Positions 36,477 through 47,570 of a DNA stretch of 64,000 nucleotides are shown piece after piece. Position numbers and translations under genes: made by a program. Every line of letters starts with the position of its first letter. Within the stretch, counting starts at the first letter, position 1. The stretch is from the NCBI GenBank assembly GCA_037042915.1, contig CM073196.1, forward strand, positions 1,178,001 through 1,242,000, in the 5' to 3' direction. The notes under the pieces were generated by a model that saw nothing but the letters and a program-made list of their open reading frames with translations, ran no database searches and was not told the DNA's origin. Origin of the DNA: Auricularia sp. M13 (lineage: Eukaryota; Basidiomycota; Agaricomycetes; Auriculariales; Auriculariaceae).

Positions 36477-37081
36477 TCACGCTAAAATTTGCTTGGGGAC
36501 ACCAACGACATCCGAGGCGATCGTTCCCTTCGTAGACTGCGCATCGGTATGAGCTGCGCGTCATTTTCAGGTTACAGCGAGAGAAGCATAATCACCTGAA
36601 CAGGTGCTAGATGTAGCGTCTTCGCCCAACGAGCACGCCGCGCGCGGTGTAATCTTTTGGCGGCATTTTTGAGGTATCGCTTTAGGATGGCCTTGATGTG
36701 CCAGTCGTCGCTGTAAGCAGGCAACTGGACGAAGATCCTCCGAGCCTACAGTACGTCAGTCACTTAGAAACAAGACGATGTTCTCTCTCACTTTGTTGCA
36801 TATATACCGGATGGCTGCCGGCGATTGCTGAGCGTAAGGCAGGCCGCGATCCAAGTAGTCGAACGCTGAGCGGTGCACAAACTCCTAGAGACGGTAAGTG
36901 AGGGGAAAGACAGGTGGAAGTACGCACCAGGACATTTGCATACGTTTCATCCTTCCAACCAAGCGTTGAGCGCAGTGCCCTGCTTCCCAGCAGCGCCTTC
37001 GATAAGCCGCGAGGTTTGGGAATGACTGACTGAGATGATACTCAGTTTTACACATGTTGAGGGCGCAACACGTACGTTCAT
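36477..37081 (-). CDS. Orphan DDWHIK-family protein 1
   Basis: Five exons (37081-37076, 37029-36928, 36884-36792, 36745-36596, 36536-36477) give 136 residues. The first coding exon is just ATGAAC. The protein opens MNSVIPKPRGLSKALLGSRA, then ETYANVLEFVHRSAFDYLDR, then ARRIFVQLPAYSDDWHIKAI. The basic stretch RYLKNAAKRLHRARRARW follows. All splice sites are good and the frame closes exactly. A paralogue with the same arrangement lies at 55014-55476. Positively charged and helical; function unknown. The retropepsin fragment begins just beyond its 3' end. Confidence 0.75.
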
Positions 37082-37171
37082 TAGAAGTAGGAGTCAAAGG
37101 TTCGAGAGCGGGACGAGCTGCGCAGGAATGAGACCAGCTGAATCGTTTGGCTGGGTATTTATGATCTGGGA

Positions 37172-37808
37172 ATGAGCCGAACTGTCACACGTTCGCTGTG
37201 ACACAGCACCCGCGGGTTTGCGTGGTTGCGAGACCGGCAAATGGTCCGACATCTCCGAGCCCGCTGCAACCATTTTCAGTTACTTCTCGCCGTCGCGCAC
37301 GCTCGCCGCTTGCTGATGCTGCCCTGCGTGCACTTGCGCGTGATTGTGGACTCGACATTGCGACCCTTTCGCTCGATCAAATCCGTTCGTCGCTCATATT
37401 TAATGTGTTGCATCTGCTTCAGCACGGCCGGCCTGTCGCAACCTCAGAGGGCTCTTCCCGCAAGCTCGCCATGGAACTTCTGCGTGCAATAATAGATTCA
37501 TGTGTAAGCAATAATTGCCCACTGCATCACTCGTGCTTATATGTCAGGGGCTTGGTCTTATTATTCCCGATGCAAATGGCGTCTACACCCGCCGCTCTGC
37601 GCTCTCCGCTCTTCGTTGCTTCCTTCCTGGCGACGATGCCTGTTCCCAGGTGCCAATCCCCACAACTGCTGGAAGAAGCGCGCTCCATGATGATCCTAAC
37701 ACCACGTACTTGGAGGACTTCGACGTTGTTCAGCCGCCCGCAGGCTGCAGCGGTGTCACAGGAATTCAATGCTCCAAATGTATTATTGTACTTATAAAGT
37801 TTATATAG
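37172..37808 (+). CDS. Unknown protein, 5' end uncertain
   Basis: Two firm exons: one ending at 37503 (probably starting near 37280 after a TTTTCAG acceptor) and 37548-37808. They read LARDCGLDIATLSLDQIRSS, then MELLRAIIDS, then CGLGLIIPDANGVYTRRSAL and LRCFLPGDDACSQVPIPTTA. The junction is frame-keeping. The start is unresolved; an ATG at 37172 would need a weak donor. No domain is recognised. Confidence 0.45.
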
Positions 37809-37920
37809 GCTCGCTATCCATTCTTCAATCACGCAGTCTGATTAAAAACAAGGTCTTTGACGGACATTGGCCCGATGCAGATATTAAACACGAGCGACCC
37901 AGTCGTCTGCAACGGCTTTG

Positions 37921-38640
37921 TCAGTCCCATAGCGATGCATTGATCACAATGCTTACCGCAAAGCCTGTGCCGTGCTGGGGTGCACAGACGGGACCATATT
38001 GCCCGGTACTATTTAGGATGGTGAGCGAAAAACTTGAACTAGTGCTGTCGCATGGCTGAGCAGGCGCGGTGTACGAAGCGTCATTTTCTTGCCCCTGGTC
38101 CGGGGCGCTGTTGTCTGGCGGCTCGTCATGGGTGTGATTGCCATGCGACTGGTCAGAAGTGGTGCCGTGTTGCGCCTGGTCAAAAGGAGGGACGTGCCCA
38201 TTCAGTTCCATGGGCATCTAAATAGGTGAGAAGACCGACCGGTAACTCTTGCTCCGTGTTGGACTCGTAGACCTGCCCATCCGGGTTGTTGTTGTTGCTC
38301 TTGGCGTCCTGAGAAGTGCAAACTATCTCGTCGAGGTCATTTTGGGCGTCCTCGTGGGCGTGAAGCTGTTCATTCGAATCTAATAACTTCGGCTGACAGG
38401 AGAAGAAAAGTGAGTGTTTGAGAGAGCTCGCATGCTGAAAAAACTGACCACCGCAAACTCAGGGGACCTTGATTCTGGTTCGGGCGTGTGAACAATGAGC
38501 CTCACTCGCTTGGGCGTGCGTCCTCCACACCGGTCCGCGGCCTTCAAGGAGTCTCAGCAAGCTGTGAGGGAGAGCGTAGCACCGCAGGCTCACGCTTCCG
38601 CGACGCTTCTTAGCCGACTTCGACTTCATTGAGTGCGTAC
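37921..38640 (-). CDS. Low-complexity protein, unknown (tentative)
   Basis: Minus-strand pieces MKSKSAKKRRGSV, GGRTPKRVRLIVHTPEPESR and PKLLDSNEQLHAHEDAQNDL read on to SNNNNPDGQ. Then either LLTYLDAHGTEWARPSF ends the protein at 38180, or an intron leads to MPMELNGHVPPFDQ, ending at 37921. The intron at about 38453-38397 is convincing; the first one is not. Hydrophilic and probably disordered. Confidence 0.35.
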
Positions 38641-38739
38641 TGTTTTCTGAGGCCGACCGACGATTGGATGTGCTTATAAGGGAGTGACGACCCAAGTGAT
38701 GCTGACAAATATTGTCTGGCACTCGCAATCAGTCACAAT

Positions 38740-38818
38740 GACCACAATGGTCATAATGGACACAATGGTGCGACGCATCACTGACTCGGTGCGACGCATC
38801 ACTGACTCCATCCAGTGA
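38740..38818. repeat. Short tandem repeats in promoter
   Basis: CACAATG(G) copies are followed by two tandem copies of GGTGCGACGCATCACTGACTC. They lie 100-180 bases before the start of the gene at 38922, whose TATATAA box is at 38869-38875. Confidence 0.7.
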
Positions 38819-38921
38819 TGCGGTCGAGTCAACGGTTCCCTTGTTGGCGTCATGCAGCCCCGGCTTGCTATATAATGCATGCATATTCAGCAACGTTCTG
38901 ACTGGAAAGAACACGACGCCA

Positions 38922-39807
38922 ATGGACTTTGGGGCAAATTTTCAGAAGCAGCAGTCCTCAGAGACAGCTGAGGATACGGTCGGCGCTTTTCCCGGGATGT
39001 ACTCCGAGTCTACCGACTATGTACCTACGGAGGTGTCCTCTTCTGTATGACACGACTTATGCGGAGCACGGAGGCTCACACTTGCGCAGACCTCGGAGTT
39101 CGACTCAAGTACCATATCGAGTGATGAATCTGTCCGCGGGAACGAAGACAGGATGGTTATTCGGATGAGCGGCGCGTGGTCTCGCGACGCCTTCGCACGT
39201 AAGGTTACTCAAGAAGCTCGCGATTTCGGCAAAGACTATGCGCTCTCCACTATTCTCAACGCATTCCCGAGGGTGACTTTTGACGACGCATGCCTCTGGC
39301 TCGAATATATGAAAGATTCTGCGTTGCGCGATACCCCTGTCGATATCTCCATTATGGATAGCTTTCGCACCGTTCCATGGACAAAGTTGCTGATCAACGA
39401 TGAAATCCCTGGATCTGCCACGGTAAGTACTACTCAGAGTCTGGATCTTCGCCTATGCTAAATTGGTCAATAGATGGAACTCAAGCGTTTGGTGGATATC
39501 GTCAGGAAAGGCCAGCACACTGTACGATTCTCCGGCGCAGCGTATCTCTGTGCGATTGCGAGCATGCATATAACTCATTTGGATATAGGACCGTCCTAGG
39601 AGACCCCGTGCTGCAGTTTTGACTGGTACGCGAAACCCGTTCCGACGACAACGCCGGCGGCGCCCGCCTGGACAGAGGAAACCACTTATCGAGGTAAGAA
39701 ACTGTATATTCTATCTGCCATAACAGCATTCACACACCATTGGTTACCAAAGGGGAAAGTTCTCACGCAACCATCGTCAATTCGATCTTTGGTACAATCG
39801 CGATTGA
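38922..39807 (+). CDS. Five-exon orphan protein with arginine-rich tail
   Basis: Exons 38922-39032, 39090-39422, 39474-39521, 39589-39693 and 39727-39807 sum to 678 nt (225 residues). The acidic, Ser/Thr-rich head starts MDFGANFQKQQSSETAEDTV. A middle domain follows (WSRDAFARKVTQEARDFGKD, TFDDACLWLEYMKDSALRD, DSFRTVPWTKLLINDEIPGS). The basic tail PFRRQRRRRPPGQRKP looks like a nuclear-localisation or nucleic-acid-binding region. Every intron is GT-AG and keeps frame. No family is recognised. Confidence 0.7.
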
Positions 39808-41120
39808 AAACCTGAGGATGGTTCAGTGAACATAATATGATGCATTACGAGGGGCGGAGAATTTCTGTTAGCGGGTTCCACCATAATTGTCTCGTCTTCT
39901 TTAGAATATGTTCGAGTCCTCCGTGTCATGGTGGCTAAGCTACGTATGCTTGTATATCTTCTGGAGGGAACAAGGGTATTTGCAACTTCGCATTCCTGGG
40001 AACTCACAAACGTTCAGCGTTTCCTCGTGCTATTTTAGATGTGTGAACGGAGGACGTAAAAAATGTCAGCTTAATACTGTCTTGAGTCCGCATCAGCGGC
40101 CCACGCGGACTGTACGTGCGGCGGCCCAGCCGGCGAGTAGTATGATAACGCGGGAAGCTGTCGCTGTTCCTACTCGAGCGGGGAGCGCGGTGCTCCATAT
40201 CTGAGGCTGAAGCAAACGTAACTTGGCGGTTGCTCGAGAAACCGGAGCGTCGTGCACCGCAGCTTGCGCGACGTAGATGTGGAGCACAAGTTGTGAAAGT
40301 TCTCTCGAAGCCGCGATGAGCGTCGTAGCACCCTCTTGGACCAGTCGCGGAACCGCGCGGTATCCACGTTTGCCGGCGTCCCAATAGTGGCAGGTAGTGG
40401 CAGGCCACACGCTGAGCGCGGGGGATCTCGTGACAGCCGCCGGATCCGCCGGCGCGAGAAGCCGAAGGGCCATATCCCTCCCTCGGCCACGTCTCGTAGC
40501 CTTTGTCCGTTGCTATTTCTTGAGGCGAAGCCACAACGCGAGCATTGCCTGGTACGTGCACTCGTCTCCGCCGTGTCGCCCGGCTTTCGGGAACCCTGTG
40601 TCACAGGTAGTACGCGGGCTACGCCAGCGTCGGCGGCGCCTACCAGGCTGTCCAACTGCGCAGCGGTCATCGACCCCCCCAGGCCTTCCGTGGCCAGCAA
40701 GAATGGTGCACTCGATCAATCCGTCCGCGGAGGTAAACAACGTGTAGTTGTCCAAGGAGTCTGCAGGGACAGGCGCCGCGGGTAGACAATGTACCAGGCG
40801 TTGCACAGGAGTCGCGTACGTGCCGGAGCGACGTGGCCTCGCGTATACTCGCTGAGCAGGCCGTTGGCAGGCTCATGCGCGAGGGCGGCAAGCCACCTGG
40901 AGTAAGATCTTGCGTCCATGCGTCGTAGACGGAGTTCTATAGCGGCGGGCGACGAGCAACGTCGAGGAGTTGGGTGATCACCAGGTGGTCCGAGGCGAGG
41001 CACGTTCGGCGACTGTAAAAGCCGCTAGTTGCGCGAAGACCTCTCCATGCAGGATAGATGACGAGGGTGCCGGCAGCACGAAGATTGTCATGTGTGGGCA
41101 AGTGACTGCTGCACTGGCGG
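39808..41120 (-). other. Remnants of minus-strand coding sequence
   Basis: Coherent pieces appear on the minus strand in different frames: MDARSYSRWLAALAHEPANG (40920-40860), DSLDNYTLFTSADGLIECTI (about 40765), MTAAQLDSLVGAADAGVARV (about 40670) and MALRLLAPADPAAVTRSPAL (40473). No splice model joins them well. It may be a decayed gene next to array block 2. Confidence 0.25.
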
Positions 41121-42670
41121 AGCGGTGTTCATGTCAAGCGGCAGCGGCAGGGATCATAGAACCATCGGATGCCCGATGCGTGCGCCTCGTTTCATGTGGC
41201 CGGCGAAAGGCCCTGGGCGGTAAACAAATCGCAGACAATGTAGTATTCCTGTCGCAGCCAGCAGTGAGCACATTATCCGCGCAATGAGGATAGGTTGTAG
41301 CTACCGATATGGTCTGAGCCGGCGGCGACGCGCAGAACAACGCGGGCGTCTCGCAGATGGCAGAGATTCGTCGAGAACACGGAGCTGCTGCCGAAGCGGA
41401 CAGTCAGCACGAAGCCCGGAGCAGAAGTCAGGCACGGGCTTACCGAGGCTGTCTGTGACGGCGGCGACGCACAGAGCGACGCGGGGATCGCAGATTGATC
41501 TCGTGAAGCTGCTGCTGTTGCTGTACCGGGTAGTTAGTGCATTATCCTCGCGATAAAGACAACGCGGGCTTACCGATAGAGTCTGTGACGGCGGCGACGC
41601 GCAGTACGACCTGAGCGTTGCCCAGACCGCCGAACATCGTCTGGAGCGTGCGTCTGCCGTTGCGGCCAGCAGTGAGTACATTATCCGCGCTATGAGAATA
41701 CCTGGGACGTACCGAGGCTGTCTGTGACGGCGGCGACGCGCAGAACGACGTGGGGGTCGCAGATTAATCTCGTGACGCTGCTGGTGCTGCTGTACCGGGT
41801 AGTTAGTGCATTATCGTCGCGATAAAGACAACGCGGTCTTACCGATAGAGTCTGTGACGGCGGCGACGCGCAGTACGACCTGAGCGTTGCCCAGACCGCC
41901 GAACATCGTCTGGAACGTGCGTCTGCCGTTGCGGCCAGCAGTGAGTACATTATCCGCGCTATGAGAATACCTGGGACGTACCGAGGCTGTCTGTGACGGC
42001 GGCGACGCGCAGAACGACGTGGGCGTCGCAGATTAATCTCGTGAAGCTGCTGCTGCTGCTGTACCGGGCAGTTAGTGCATTATCCTCGCGATAAGCACAA
42101 CGCGGGCTTACCGATAGAGTCTGTGACGGCGGCGACGCGCAGTACGACCTGAGCGTTGCCCAGACCGCCGAACATCGTCTGGAACGTGCGTCTGCCGTTG
42201 CGGCCAGCAGTGAGTACATTATCCGCGCTATGAGAATACCTGGAACGTACCGAGGCTGTCTGTGACGGCGGCGACGCGCAGAACGACGTGGGGGTCGCAG
42301 ATTAATCTCGTGAAGCTGCTGGTGCTGCTGTACCGGGTAGTTAGTGCATTATCGTCGCGATAAAGACAACGCGATCTTACCGATAGAGTCTGTGACGGCG
42401 GCGACGCGCAGTACGACCTGAGCGTTGCCCAGACCGCCGAACATCGTCTGGAACGTGCGTCTGCCGTTGCGGCCAGCAGTGAGTACATTATCCGCGCTAT
42501 GAGAATACCTGGGACGTACCGAGGCTGTCTGTGACGGCGGCGACGCGCAGAACGACCTGGGCGTCGCCCAGATCGCAGAGCTTCGCCGAGAACGCGGGGC
42601 TGCTCTCGCAAAGGACGCTCAGCACGATACCCGCAGCATGGAGCACGCCTGGGCTTACCGTGCGGCGCCC
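41120..42670 (-). repeat. Exon-intron tandem array, block 2 (about 12 units)
   Basis: Same units as block 1, mainly two alternating types. One has an exon reading RTFQTMFGGLGNAQVVLRVA (80 nt); the other reads SSSFTRLICDPHVVLRVAAV (74 nt). Introns are about 50-56 nt. Neighbouring pairs at 41.6-42.5 kb are almost identical, showing recent two-unit expansion. The low-coordinate end is diverged. Confidence 0.8.
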
Positions 42671-43137
42671 ATGAGCGTCGACGAGCTGTAACCGGTGGCC
42701 GGTGGCCGCTGATCAATGCCGCTCTGCTGCGAGCGCCCACTCTTCGCTGGACCTGCACTGTACATCGGCGCCGGTGAGCACAGGAGCCGCGAGCACAGAA
42801 GGCTTACCGCTCTCTCCTGCGCAGCGGCCATCGCACGCACGGCCGCCAGCGACCGCCTGTGACCGGTGCTGGGGCCGCATGGACGCCGGGTACGCGTTGC
42901 CGGTGATGCAAGCTGTCAGGACGTCCCCGTTCCGCGCCGCTCACGGCGCAGTGTGCGCCTCGTCGTCGACCACGGGTCCGCAGCGGCGCCGGCGCGACTG
43001 GGCGCGATCAGAGCCAGTTAGATGCTCTGGACAATGGTTCAGCTCAGTCGGGCGCAGCGCGTAGAGCAGCGTACGCACAGTCTAGTCCAGGGGCCCGATG
43101 GTTCATCGATCCGCCGTCGTATCGTCAAGGCTCGACA
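42640..43137 (-). repeat. 5' module of the arrays, copy 2 (shorter)
   Basis: Offset by 8,199 bases from copy 1 and nearly identical, but similarity stops at about 43137. The sequence beyond it differs from copies 1 and 3. Confidence 0.75.
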
Positions 43138-43513
43138 GCATGACCCTGCCACTGGTGGTCGGATCTCGGGTACCGGCGCTCTCCGCACTTATTCTCTCAT
43201 TCTATCGCGAAGTGACCAGAAAATCCTGCTCTGCGCTCTGCTTTATTTTTCCCCATGTTCATTACATCTTAGCCAAACAGCCCTTCAAAGCACCACGGTA
43301 TGGGTCCCTCCACCAGCTCGACAATGGTTTGAAGCGGTCCCTTGAGTACGAGCTGGCATCTTGTTAAAATTGACCTCGTGTGTGTTAGCTCGCCGGCTCA
43401 CCCTTTCCGCGCCATCTCTCTGCTCGAACGTTGGTTTTTCCGCCGGAACTACGGCGATCCCTTCCACGTCCCAACTGCTGATTCCGTCCTTCGCCAATGC
43501 CTAGATGGCGAGC
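43138..43513. other. Stretch without a supported gene
   Basis: Unique sequence between the copy-2 module and the end of the repeat-protein gene. No gene is seen. Confidence 0.3.
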
Positions 43514-45933
43514 TCAATTTTTCGTTCCGAGCCCTCTTTCATGCATACCTTGACAACGTTCTGCACGATCGTCCGGGGATTCCAGCGGATGTACACGGGC
43601 GTCCTCTGCGGGTACTCGAGTCTCACCATCTAGACAGTCTGAGACTTCGTCTTCCCAAATGCATTTGCGTACCTGAATCAGTCGCACCACGGCCAGTTCC
43701 ATTGCGAGCATCTCTTCAGGCGTCATGACTGCTTGCTCGACCATGTCCCACTCTTCGTCACTGTCCGAGCGTTCACTGGAGGCTTCTCCGCCGTCTTCTG
43801 CCTCATCCCAATGCTCCTCAGGAGCTGTTTCCTCCATGCAGCATGCAGGCGCTCCGTGATGCTGGACCGGCTGTTCCTCGGCAGCGCTGTGCGCTGTCGC
43901 TGTTCCGTCTTCAGCTGTCCTCGGGCCCTGGTCCGGCATTGCCGTTTCATCGACGTCGTGAGTTTCCGGCTCCCAAGACTCCGGGCCGTGAAACGTAATC
44001 GCCGTGCTCGCCCCTCCAACATGGAGTCCGTCGCTCCAGGCGTCAGATGACCAGTCGTCGTCTTGGCTAGGTGCCAGCGCCCCCTGATTGTACGCCGTCG
44101 AGCCGTGCACGTTCGCAGCGTGCGCCAACCCAGCGCTTGATCCCATCGCTGATTGCTGCCCATCTAGTCCCTCTTCCCTTCCTCCAACCCTGCCCGTGGA
44201 CCCTGGCGCCTGTAGAGTATCTAGCTGCCATGGGGATGTGCCTCCCACCGCCGAAGATTGCGCAGCTTGACCCGTGTTGACATCTTGAAATGTCTGGGAA
44301 TGGTACACATCGCCTGGAATTCCAGCCCCATAGGTCGCCCAAGTGGCAGCGACGGCGTGGGAACCCCCCTCGTAGGCCTGGTTGGGGACACCGGAGACAG
44401 GCATGAAGTCGTTCTGCGGGGAGGTAATCGGCATGTCGTGAGAAGCACCCGCGACGAAACGATTGTCCGACGTTGCAGACTCAGCATGGGACATCTGGAT
44501 GGCCTGGCTGGTCGCGCCTGGAAGCGCCGGCATGAAGTCGTTCGGAGGGGAGGCAATCGGCATGCTGTGAGAAGACGCCCATGGCCCGAGACTATGCCCG
44601 GATGTTGCTCCGTCAAAAGCGCTGGGGGTGGCAGAGGCGTCCATCTGGCTATATGCGAACCCCCCGGCTGGACGTCCAACTCCGTACGGTACCGAAGTGG
44701 CAGCGTCTGCGTGGGAAAACCCCTCGTAGGCCTGGCCGGCGACGCCGGAGACAGGCATGAAGTCGTTCTGCGGGGAGGTAATCGGCATGCCGTGAGAAGC
44801 ACCCGCGACGAAACTATTGTCCGACGTTGCAGACGCAGCATGGGACATCTGGATGGCCTGGCTGGTCGCGCCTGGGAGCACCGGCATGAAGTCGTTCGGA
44901 GGGGAGGCAATCGGCATGCTGTGAGAAGACGCCCATTGCCCGAGACTATGCCCGGATGTTGCTCCGTCAAAAGCGCTGGGGGTGGCAGAGGCGTCCATCT
45001 GGCTATATGCGAACCCCCCGGCTGGACGTCCAACTCCGTACGGTACCGAAGTGGCAGCGTCTGCGTGGGAAAACCCCTCGTAGGCCTGGCCGGTGGCGCC
45101 GGAGACAGGCATGAAGTCGTTCTGCGGGGAGGTAATCGGCATGCGGTGAGAAGCACCCGCGACGAAACGATTGTCCGACGTTGCAGACTCAGCATGGGAC
45201 ATCTGGATGGCCTGGCTGGTCGCGCCTGGAAGCGCTGGCATGAAGTCGTTCGGAGGGGAGGCAATCGGCATGCTGTGAGAAGACGCCCATGGCCCGAGAC
45301 TTTGCCCAGATGTTTCTCCGTCAAAAGCGCTGGGGGCAGAGGCGTACATCTGGTCATATGAGAGACCCGCTGCTTCACAGCCTGGGAACTCGTCGCGATT
45401 TGCGGTCGACGCCGCTGCGAAGGCATCGTAGTCTATTTCCGGTAACTCGTGGTCGGCTGCGCCGAGTGTATCGCCATTGCTGTCGTTAGCCTATGGACGG
45501 TTAATTGGATTGTAGGCAGGCCAGTTTGTTCAAACCTGCGAGTCGTCGGCACCGTCTGTCACGATATCTACGTCGTTATCTTCGTCTTCGTCCTCGACTA
45601 TCTCTACGTCGTTATCTTCGTCTTCGTCCTCGACTATCTCTTGCGGCGGCGACAAGGATTTCGCGGCGTACAAAGGCGGTAACGATGGGACATTTCCATA
45701 GGTCAACTATAGGAAACGTCGCATTAGCACAAGGGTTCTCAATCTATGGTACATCTACGCACGCAGTCCGGGTCTTCATCAATCTTATCAATTGCGGTCT
45801 CGAAGCCTGAGAGCATCGCAGTTACGAATGTCCAAGGGGGGCTCGTACTGCCTGATGCTGCTGGTCCACTGCAAATTCCGCCTGTTCCAGCGGGCATGGG
45901 CGGGTTGAACTTCTCGCTCGGGATCTTGGGCAT
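43514..45933 (-). CDS. Protein with 118-residue tandem repeats (MPIxSPxNDFMP motif)
   Basis: Exons 45933-45763, 45706-45536 and 45490-43514 give about 772 residues. The head is MPKIPSEKFNPPMPAGTGGI, then an exactly duplicated acidic segment (EIVEDEDEDNDV twice). Repeats of 354 bp follow, two and a half to three nearly identical copies. Each contains SAFDGATSGHSLG, MPIASPPNDFMP, AIQMSHAESATSDN, MPITSPQNDFMP and YEGFSHADAATSVPYGVG. The core motif MPIxSPxNDFMP occurs six times. The C terminus is acidic (EEHWDEAEDGGEASSE, DEEWDMVEQ). No signal peptide is seen. The last 60 codons may hide an intron. Function unknown; likely disordered. Confidence 0.75.
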
Positions 45934-46450
45934 CGCACGGAGAATGGGAAGAGGGAAACAGCAGTCGAGCCTTGATGGGAGGGAATGATGATATGTGAAA
46001 CTCCGTTGACTGTATGCACACGGAAGTTACATAACGATTGAGACAGGGTTTGCGTGTAACAAAGGGACACCCACGCATGCAAATGTGCAATTGTGAGGCC
46101 CGGCCCGCCGATTCCTGACTGTCACATCGGTAAATCCCGATGAGGGAGATCGATCCTATCTTGGCGGCTGATTAGGCTGCTGATATTACCTCACGCAATC
46201 GCAGACTGGCTCTGTGCGTGACCTTGCACGTGCACATGCATGAAGAGCGGCCATCCGAATAAGGCGTACACAGCCTCATACCATCGGTTCTCATTCCTAG
46301 TGCCGTTTCCCCGCACCTTCCCGCGTAAGGGAGGCAGCCTCTCATCGTCGCAGACTCTTTTCTCACTACAGGAAGCTTGGTTGCTCGGCCAGCCAGTTCG
46401 CCATCGTATATGTCTCATTGCATAACGCTAATACAAAAGTAGCAGTTGAA
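45934..46450. other. Intergenic region between divergent genes
   Basis: Lies between the starts at 45933 (-) and 46451 (+). No gene is supported. Confidence 0.35.
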
Positions 46451-46900
46451 ATGAGCTCTCATTCGACGCAAGTTGCATGGACCACCCATTTGGTGGAGTG
46501 CGTGCTACTGGCCGCCAACGAGTGTTACAACGGCGACTATGCTCTTCTCGCTGGCCTTCATCTCGAAACGGGCGAGTTAACCGATAACAACCTCGCGGTA
46601 AGCTTGAAGGTGGCCGATTTGACCTGCTGACGATGAGAGAAGGTATTTAGAACGATCATTGGTCACTGCTGCGCCTTTCCGGAAGACAGTCTTGCGCAAA
46701 ATTCAGAAATTCTTTGGATGGCTCTTCCCTTCAACTCTAGAATTCGTCATTTCTGTGGCGCCATTGCTCGCAGGCTCGCACCGAGTTCAGCAAATCCCGA
46801 ACCCGGGCGTGAACACTGGAAAAGGGCTTTGCGAAGGCACTGGGACCGGGAGCAGAGTGCCCGCCGCGCCGCCCTGGTGCAGTCTTGTGTCAGTCTGTGA
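46451..46900 (+). CDS. Small orphan protein
   Basis: Exons 46451-46597 and 46640-46900 give 135 residues: MSSHSTQVAWTTHLVECVLL, then NGDYALLAGLHLETGELTDN, then RTIIGHCCAFPEDSLAQNSE, and a basic tail (REHWKRALRRHWDREQSARR). The intron is short (42 nt, branch CTGAC). A start at 46418 in the same frame is possible. No family is recognised. Confidence 0.5.
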
Positions 46901-47570
46901 AGTGATTTGCTGACTCATCTCAGGCTCCCCAACCCCCGGTCAGGGAAGTTCACTCCGCGTCAACAGTACACCAAGAGCCGGAAAACTGTCTTAAAACTAG
47001 TCACGCTGACAGCGAGGACTTCGGTCACGTCAAGATACCTCGCAATGATGACCGCGACCGGCCAGGCAGCACCCGTACGGATAGCGAGAAACATGGCCAG
47101 GATCATTGCAACATCGGGAATAGCGAGCACATTTCTCAAGATTCCGATGGGACAGAGAGACAGGTCAGGATCGCGGTCTGCCTCCAGGTATTTTTATTGA
47201 GTACGCGCCATATGGACTACCAAGAAGTCACAGCATAGGCAATTGACCAGCGGTATGCGTGTAGTTAAGATCAGGAAAAGGCGTGGCGGGAGGACGCAAT
47301 GTGATGCATGTGGCCATTGGACCACTCGTTGGCCTTACCACAGGACTACTGGATGCGAAAAGTTGGTGCGTACGTCTATCGATTATGGTCGATATTACCG
47401 ATGACTAAACCAACACAAGGATAATAAGAAAGACGCGAAAAACTGGTATTACAAAGTCGATTGATACTACGTAGCAATGCCGATTAATGTAACGATCTGT
47501 TACATGAAGCGTCGTGCGAGAAAGGCAGATGGCGGCGCGCAACAACGAGCGAACAGAGAAGGGTATCACA
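46901..47570 (-). other. Possible last exon linked to array block 3
   Basis: A minus-strand frame at about 47170-46965 reads NVLAIPDVAMILAMFLAIRT, then AAWPVAVIIARYLDVTEVLA, and is hydrophobic like a membrane domain. It lies just beyond the low-coordinate end of array block 3, in the same relation as the hydrophobic exons at 30.1-30.6 kb to block 1. Confidence 0.3.

Noticed and set aside
44258-45361. A 367-codon plus-strand open frame
   Set aside because: It is the reverse-strand shadow of the repeat-protein gene; the minus strand has matching splice sites and upstream exons, the plus strand has none.
44221-45426. A second minus-strand frame of 401 codons over the same repeats
   Set aside because: Repeats of length divisible by three keep more than one frame open; only the other frame continues through the upstream exons at 45536-45933.
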